This document shows positions 43,069 through 46,933 of a DNA stretch of 46,933 bases, piece after piece. The translations under genes and the position numbers were made by a program. Position 1 is the stretch's first letter. Each line of letters opens with the position of its first letter. Source of the stretch: Candidatus Yanofskybacteria bacterium RIFCSPHIGHO2_01_FULL_41_26 (GTDB lineage: Bacteria; Patescibacteriota; Minisyncoccia; 2-02-FULL-40-12; GWA2-44-9); contig MGJB01000002.1 of the NCBI GenBank assembly GCA_001794055.1, positions 1 through 46,933 of the forward strand, given 5' to 3'. Under the pieces are notes generated by a model that saw nothing but the letters and a program-made list of their open reading frames with translations, was not told where the DNA came from and searched no databases.

Positions 43069-45261
43069 TTATTCAAAATGAGTAAGACGCTGGAATTTTT
43101 CTAATTTGTCTTTGAGAAGAGGGTAGTTTGTTAATGACGAATCATCTTTCAGTAAAAACCTTGCCTCAAGCCGGGCTTTTTTGATTAGTTCTACGTTGGC
43201 CAACGAGGCCATGGCGAGGTCGGGAAGGCCGGATTGCTTAACGCCGAAAAATTCTCCGGGACCGCGGATGGCCATATCTTTTTCGGCAAGCAAAAATCCG
43301 TCATCGCATTCAACCAGAGCTTTTAACCTTTGATTGATTTTTTTGTCGGATGTTAAACTGAACAACAAACAATAAGATTGGTGTTCTCCTCGTCCAACCC
43401 GGCCTCGGAATTGGTGTAACTGGGCCAGACCGAATCTTTCGGAATTCTCTACCATCATAATTGTGGCATTCTGAATATCTACTCCGACTTCAACAACTGA
43501 AGTCGAGACTAGAATTCCATACTTCTTGTTTTTAAATTTGTCCATTATTTCATTTTTTTCTTTTGGTTTCATTTTGCCGTGGAGCATTGCTACCTTAAGG
43601 TCCGGAAACACCTCTTCCGATAATTTTTTATATTCAACTTCAACGGCCTTTGCTTCGGACCAGAGGATATTCATTTTGGATTGCTTGTTTTTGCCTTTTA
43701 TTTCTTTGATCGGATCGGCCAGTTCTATCCGTGGACAGATGACAAAAACCTGCCGGCCTGAATTTACTTCTTCTCGAATAAAGTTGTAGGCAGATTTTCT
43801 TTGCAGAGGCGAGATTACTTTAGTAATTATTTTCTGGCGGTTTTTTGGTTTTTCTTTAATTAGGGAAATATCCAGATCGCCATATATAGTCAAGGCAAGA
43901 GTACGGGGAATGGGAGTGGCAGTCATGGACAATAAATGCGGCACAATCTCTTTGTTCTTAACCAATGCTGCTCGTTGGGCCACTCCGAATCTGTGTTGTT
44001 CATCTAAGACCACCAAGGCAAGATTTTTAAATTCTACATCTTTTTGTATCAAAGCATGGGTGCCTATGATAATCTTGGCTTGACCTGAGGCAATGCGTTT
44101 TTTGATATTTGATTTTTTGCCGGCTCGGAGTGGGCTCTCGGGGCGGTGCTTTAGCCCGCCCTGGGAACTCTGTAAACTGCAGGTGCTCCAGGCGATAGAA
44201 CCGGTTAGAAGTGCGACCTCAATGTCGGTGTGAGATATGAGTTTTCTGATTGTTTCCATGTGCTGGTTGGCGAGAACTTCAGTTGGGGCCATAAATACGG
44301 TCTGGTAGCCGGCTTTGGCTGTTTGGATAGCGGCTATTAATGCAACCACAGTTTTGCCAGAACCGACATCTCCTTCCATGAGACGATTCATCGGATATGA
44401 TTTACCGATGTCTTTTAATATTTCCCAGGCTGCGACTTTTTGATCGCGAGTCAATTCAAAAGGCAACTCGGAGATAAAATTTTGGATTAAGTTTTGATCA
44501 AATCCTACCCTTACCGATTTCAGTTGATTTAATTTTCTTCTTTCCAAAAGAGCTTTGAGTTGAAAAAGTAGCAGATCGTCAAAAGCCAATCGTTCTTTAG
44601 CAATATTGGCCTCTGTGTCATTTGTTGGATAATGAATCTTGGCAATCGCCTCCTCCAAAGAGGGGAGCTTATATTTTTTAATAATTTGTTCGGGGAGTGG
44701 GTCTAGAATTTTTAAGTTTTTTAAAATTGGCTTGATTAGAAATCGGAGATACTTTGAGGTAACTCCCTCTGTTTCGGGATAGACCGGAATCAATCTTCCG
44801 GTGTGGGTTAGTCCGCCAGCTGGAGGAATAAAAGGATACTCATCGGCGTTTATCTTTTCGTAAGTCGGACTGGAAAGGTATAGGCCATGTTTATCAAGAT
44901 TGGCTTTTCCGGCCAAACTCACTAAGGCTCCTTCCCTTAAACTGTTGGCAATAAAGGGTTGATTGAACCAAACCACTTTTACAGCTCCGGTTTCGTCGCT
45001 AACCAAAGCATTTGTTATAGACATTCGTTTTGGGAATATCATCCGGCTACTCATCTTTAAAACTTCTCCTTGGATGTTCACTTTTTGGCCGGGCTCGATT
45101 TCGGAAATTGTTACGACCTTGCTGTAATCTTCATAGCGTGCAGGAAAATGCCACAAGAGGTCTCTTACGGTCTTTATGCCGAGTTTGGCCAAGCGAGGGA
45201 GATTTCTTGAACCCACATTCCTAAGTTGTTCGACGGAAAGGTTTAAGTCCATTTCGCCCAT
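43069..45261 (-). CDS. recG: ATP-dependent DNA helicase RecG
   Basis: MEGDVGSGKTVVALIAA, LALVVLDEQHRFGVAQR, MTATPIPRTLALTIYGDLD, QFRGRVGRGEHQSYC. Confidence 0.97.
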   Translation of the reverse strand: MGEMDLNLSVEQLRNVGSRNLPRLAKLGIKTVRDLLWHFPARYEDYSKVVTISEIEPGQKVNIQGEVLKMSSRMIFPKRMSITNALVSDETGAVKVVWFNQPFIANSLREGALVSLAGKANLDKHGLYLSSPTYEKINADEYPFIPPAGGLTHTGRLIPVYPETEGVTSKYLRFLIKPILKNLKILDPLPEQIIKKYKLPSLEEAIAKIHYPTNDTEANIAKERLAFDDLLLFQLKALLERRKLNQLKSVRVGFDQNLIQNFISELPFELTRDQKVAAWEILKDIGKSYPMNRLMEGDVGSGKTVVALIAAIQTAKAGYQTVFMAPTEVLANQHMETIRKLISHTDIEVALLTGSIAWSTCSLQSSQGGLKHRPESPLRAGKKSNIKKRIASGQAKIIIGTHALIQKDVEFKNLALVVLDEQHRFGVAQRAALVKNKEIVPHLLSMTATPIPRTLALTIYGDLDISLIKEKPKNRQKIITKVISPLQRKSAYNFIREEVNSGRQVFVICPRIELADPIKEIKGKNKQSKMNILWSEAKAVEVEYKKLSEEVFPDLKVAMLHGKMKPKEKNEIMDKFKNKKYGILVSTSVVEVGVDIQNATIMMVENSERFGLAQLHQFRGRVGRGEHQSYCLLFSLTSDKKINQRLKALVECDDGFLLAEKDMAIRGPGEFFGVKQSGLPDLAMASLANVELIKKARLEARFLLKDDSSLTNYPLLKDKLEKFQRLTHFE

Positions 45262-45320
45262 ATTTTAACATTTGCGGATTAAATTTAAAAGCGGATAAAA
45301 ATCCGCCTTAATCAACGATG

Positions 45321-45394
45321 TGTCCCCGGGGTGATTTGAACACCCGGCCTTAGGGTCCGCAACCCTACGCTCTATCCAGCTGAGCTACGGGGAC
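45321..45394 (-). tRNA. tRNA-Arg (GCG anticodon), CCA not encoded
   Basis: GTCCCCGTAGCTCAGCTGGATAGAGCGTAGGGTTGCGGACCCTAAGGCCGGGTGTTCAAATCACCCCGGGGACA; anticodon loop TTGCGGA. Confidence 0.92.
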
Positions 45395-45405
45395 AATATG
45401 TTTTT

Positions 45406-46005
45406 TTATAATCCCATTTTTCTGCTGATTAAATCTACCAAAGATTTCTCATGTTCTTTTTCTGCGATGAATTTTACCATCAAAGATCGGAGTTTCACCG
45501 GATTTTGGTTTTCAATGGAAATCTTAACATACGGCATATACCATTTTCTGGCTTCCAGGCTTAACTCTTTCGGGCCGTTTGGATTATAATCCAGCCAAAA
45601 AGATTTTAGTTCCTTATAAAAATAAGCATGGTTATCTATCATTACGCCCGCTTGATTGACTACGACCTTAGATGCCATCGGTTTTTTATTGACATAAAGA
45701 GCCATTACCACAGAAGAAAGAATTAAAAAAATAGCGGTCAAAGCATCCATGCGATAAAAAATTATGGCACCTGCTCCGGCTAATAACGCAATTATAATCC
45801 AGGCAAGATATTTTTTCTGGGGGTTGTAATAAAACGATGGTGCTTCCCATTCAAACCGATCAGTTTTTTCGGGGAGTAGACTAATTTCGGCTGTTGCCGG
45901 TTGTATCTTTTCTCTCATCTCTTGTTTAACCAAAGGCACTTTCTCAGCAGTGGAGAGTGTTTCTTTTTGCCGGATTTTTTTTCTTAAATCAACAGTTCTA
46001 GACAT
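45406..46005 (-). CDS. Hypothetical membrane protein (two TM, C-terminal cytosolic domain)
   Basis: 199 aa; YLAWIIIALLAGAGAIIFYRMDALTAIFLILSSVVMALYVNKKP. Confidence 0.82.
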   Translation of the reverse strand: MSRTVDLRKKIRQKETLSTAEKVPLVKQEMREKIQPATAEISLLPEKTDRFEWEAPSFYYNPQKKYLAWIIIALLAGAGAIIFYRMDALTAIFLILSSVVMALYVNKKPMASKVVVNQAGVMIDNHAYFYKELKSFWLDYNPNGPKELSLEARKWYMPYVKISIENQNPVKLRSLMVKFIAEKEHEKSLVDLISRKMGL

Positions 46006-46124
46006 TGGCGGTGTATTCTTGAAATAGCTCGAACGGAATTCTGCCCTCGTCCCGCTTCGCGGGACTCGGAATGGGCGGGCAAAATGAATTCTGAAGCCGA
46101 GAGCATTAACAATTTCAAGTTTTT

Positions 46125-46188
46125 AATTGAGTTAAGTATAACTCAATTCAGTGAATTTTTCAATTTAAAATTATTGAAAAATTCACTG
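46125..46188. repeat. Two abutting perfect inverted repeats
   Basis: AATTGAGTTA-AGTA-TAACTCAATT followed at once by CAGTGAATTTTTCAAT...ATTGAAAAATTCACTG. Confidence 0.85.
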
Positions 46189-46292
46189 GCTTTGGCGGCA
46201 AATTCTCGCTCTTTGAATTATGAAAAAGAAAGGGCCACCGCTCCCTTTCGAAAGTCGGTGGCCGTTGGTGGAACATGAGGTCGCCAGCTCAA

Positions 46293-46745
46293 CTAGCCCT
46301 CACTGGAACCGAATCGACGCGCGAGGACGTAGATGTCTTTCCGTATCGAGAAGTCGGTTGGGTTGTCGTCGGAGCTTGCCAACCGCTTTGCATCCTCGAC
46401 ATTACGGAAGGTGTACACGATGAGAACATCCTCGTTGAAGATACGATATTTGTAGCCAGGAGGACGGTCAAAGACACTCCTCTGGACCACGAAGCATCGG
46501 AAGGCGAGATCACCTTCGTCGACGATGTTGTCACACGTCTTGTGAGCAGCGGCCCAACCCTCGGGCTTCACGTGGGGAGAGATGCTGTCTTTGAAGATGA
46601 CGGCGCGTGCGTCAGCCGCCATCAACTGCCCGCGCGAGATCGCCCGAATGTCCGATTCGTTCGGAACTCCGGGGACAACGCCGAACCTCGCCGCGATGAG
46701 AACCAACACTGCACCAGCCAGGAAACCAAGAAGCGTGTTCTTCAT
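46293..46745 (-). CDS. Hypothetical exported/membrane-anchored protein (GC-richer cassette)
   Basis: GAGGAGG RBS; MKNTLLGFLAGAVLVLIAARFG N-terminal TM; start placed at internal ATG. Confidence 0.78.
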   Translation of the reverse strand: MKNTLLGFLAGAVLVLIAARFGVVPGVPNESDIRAISRGQLMAADARAVIFKDSISPHVKPEGWAAAHKTCDNIVDEGDLAFRCFVVQRSVFDRPPGYKYRIFNEDVLIVYTFRNVEDAKRLASSDDNPTDFSIRKDIYVLARRFGSSEG

Positions 46746-46787
46746 ACTCGTCTGTCCTCCTCTCAAGGAACGTCCGTACTGGCCTGC

Positions 46788-46816
46788 ACTATACTAATTA
46801 TTAGCTTAAATATCAA
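46788..46816 (-). promoter_or_regulatory. Promoter of the 46.3-kb cassette
   Basis: Minus TTGATA (46811-46816), 17 nt, TATAGT (46788-46793). Confidence 0.6.
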
Positions 46817-46840
46817 GAAGCGGCGTTTAGCCGCTTCTTG
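46815..46840 (-). terminator. Terminator-like hairpin
   Basis: AAGAAGCGGC-GTTTA-GCCGCTTCTT. Confidence 0.55.
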
Positions 46841-46851
46841 GAAAAAATTGA

Positions 46852-46933
46852 TTAAAAAATTTCTTTTGCCCTTCCAAAATATGATTCGAGCCGATTTGTT
46901 TTCAGGTTCTTTGGCAGTTTGGAATGCTCTCGG
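46852..46933 (-). CDS. C-terminal end of an unidentified CDS
   Basis: Open minus frame ...REHSKLPKNLKTNRLESYFGRAKEIF* running off the window. Confidence 0.45.
   Translation of the reverse strand, partial: REHSKLPKNLKTNRLESYFGRAKEIF

Overview
The window looks like part of a Candidate Phyla Radiation (Patescibacteria, probably Parcubacteria-like) chromosome. This is inferred from small compact genes, an intron-split 16S rRNA gene and many tiny membrane or zinc-ribbon proteins. I recognise housekeeping genes: trmD, khpA, leuS, tatD, metG, rsmI, an AI-2E transporter, an M16 peptidase, a Xer recombinase, rpsO, pnp, comM, yraN, tsaE, polA, mutM, holA, lon, recG. A prkA-yeaH-spoVR operon lies divergent from lon. 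RNA genes: the 5' part of a 16S rRNA gene (minus strand), broken by an insert with a LAGLIDADG homing-endonuclease ORF; an initiator tRNA-fMet(CAU) split by a group I intron just 3' of the anticodon; tRNA-Met/Ile2(CAU); and tRNA-Arg with an unusual GCG anticodon. The most unusual unexplained signals are: (i) a dense array of TGTCACC/GGTGACA sites with a DnaA-box-like sequence, overlapping a sigma70-type promoter in front of a possible structured small RNA (about 21.2-21.54 kb); (ii) two families of intergenic palindromic elements with apparent covariation between copies; (iii) repeats and palindromes inserted in frame into housekeeping genes, including a 7-bp repeat in a glycosyltransferase gene; (iv) several GC-richer single-gene cassettes, each with its own promoter. 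No CRISPR array, prophage or transposase was found. All calls come from reading the sequence; no database search was run.
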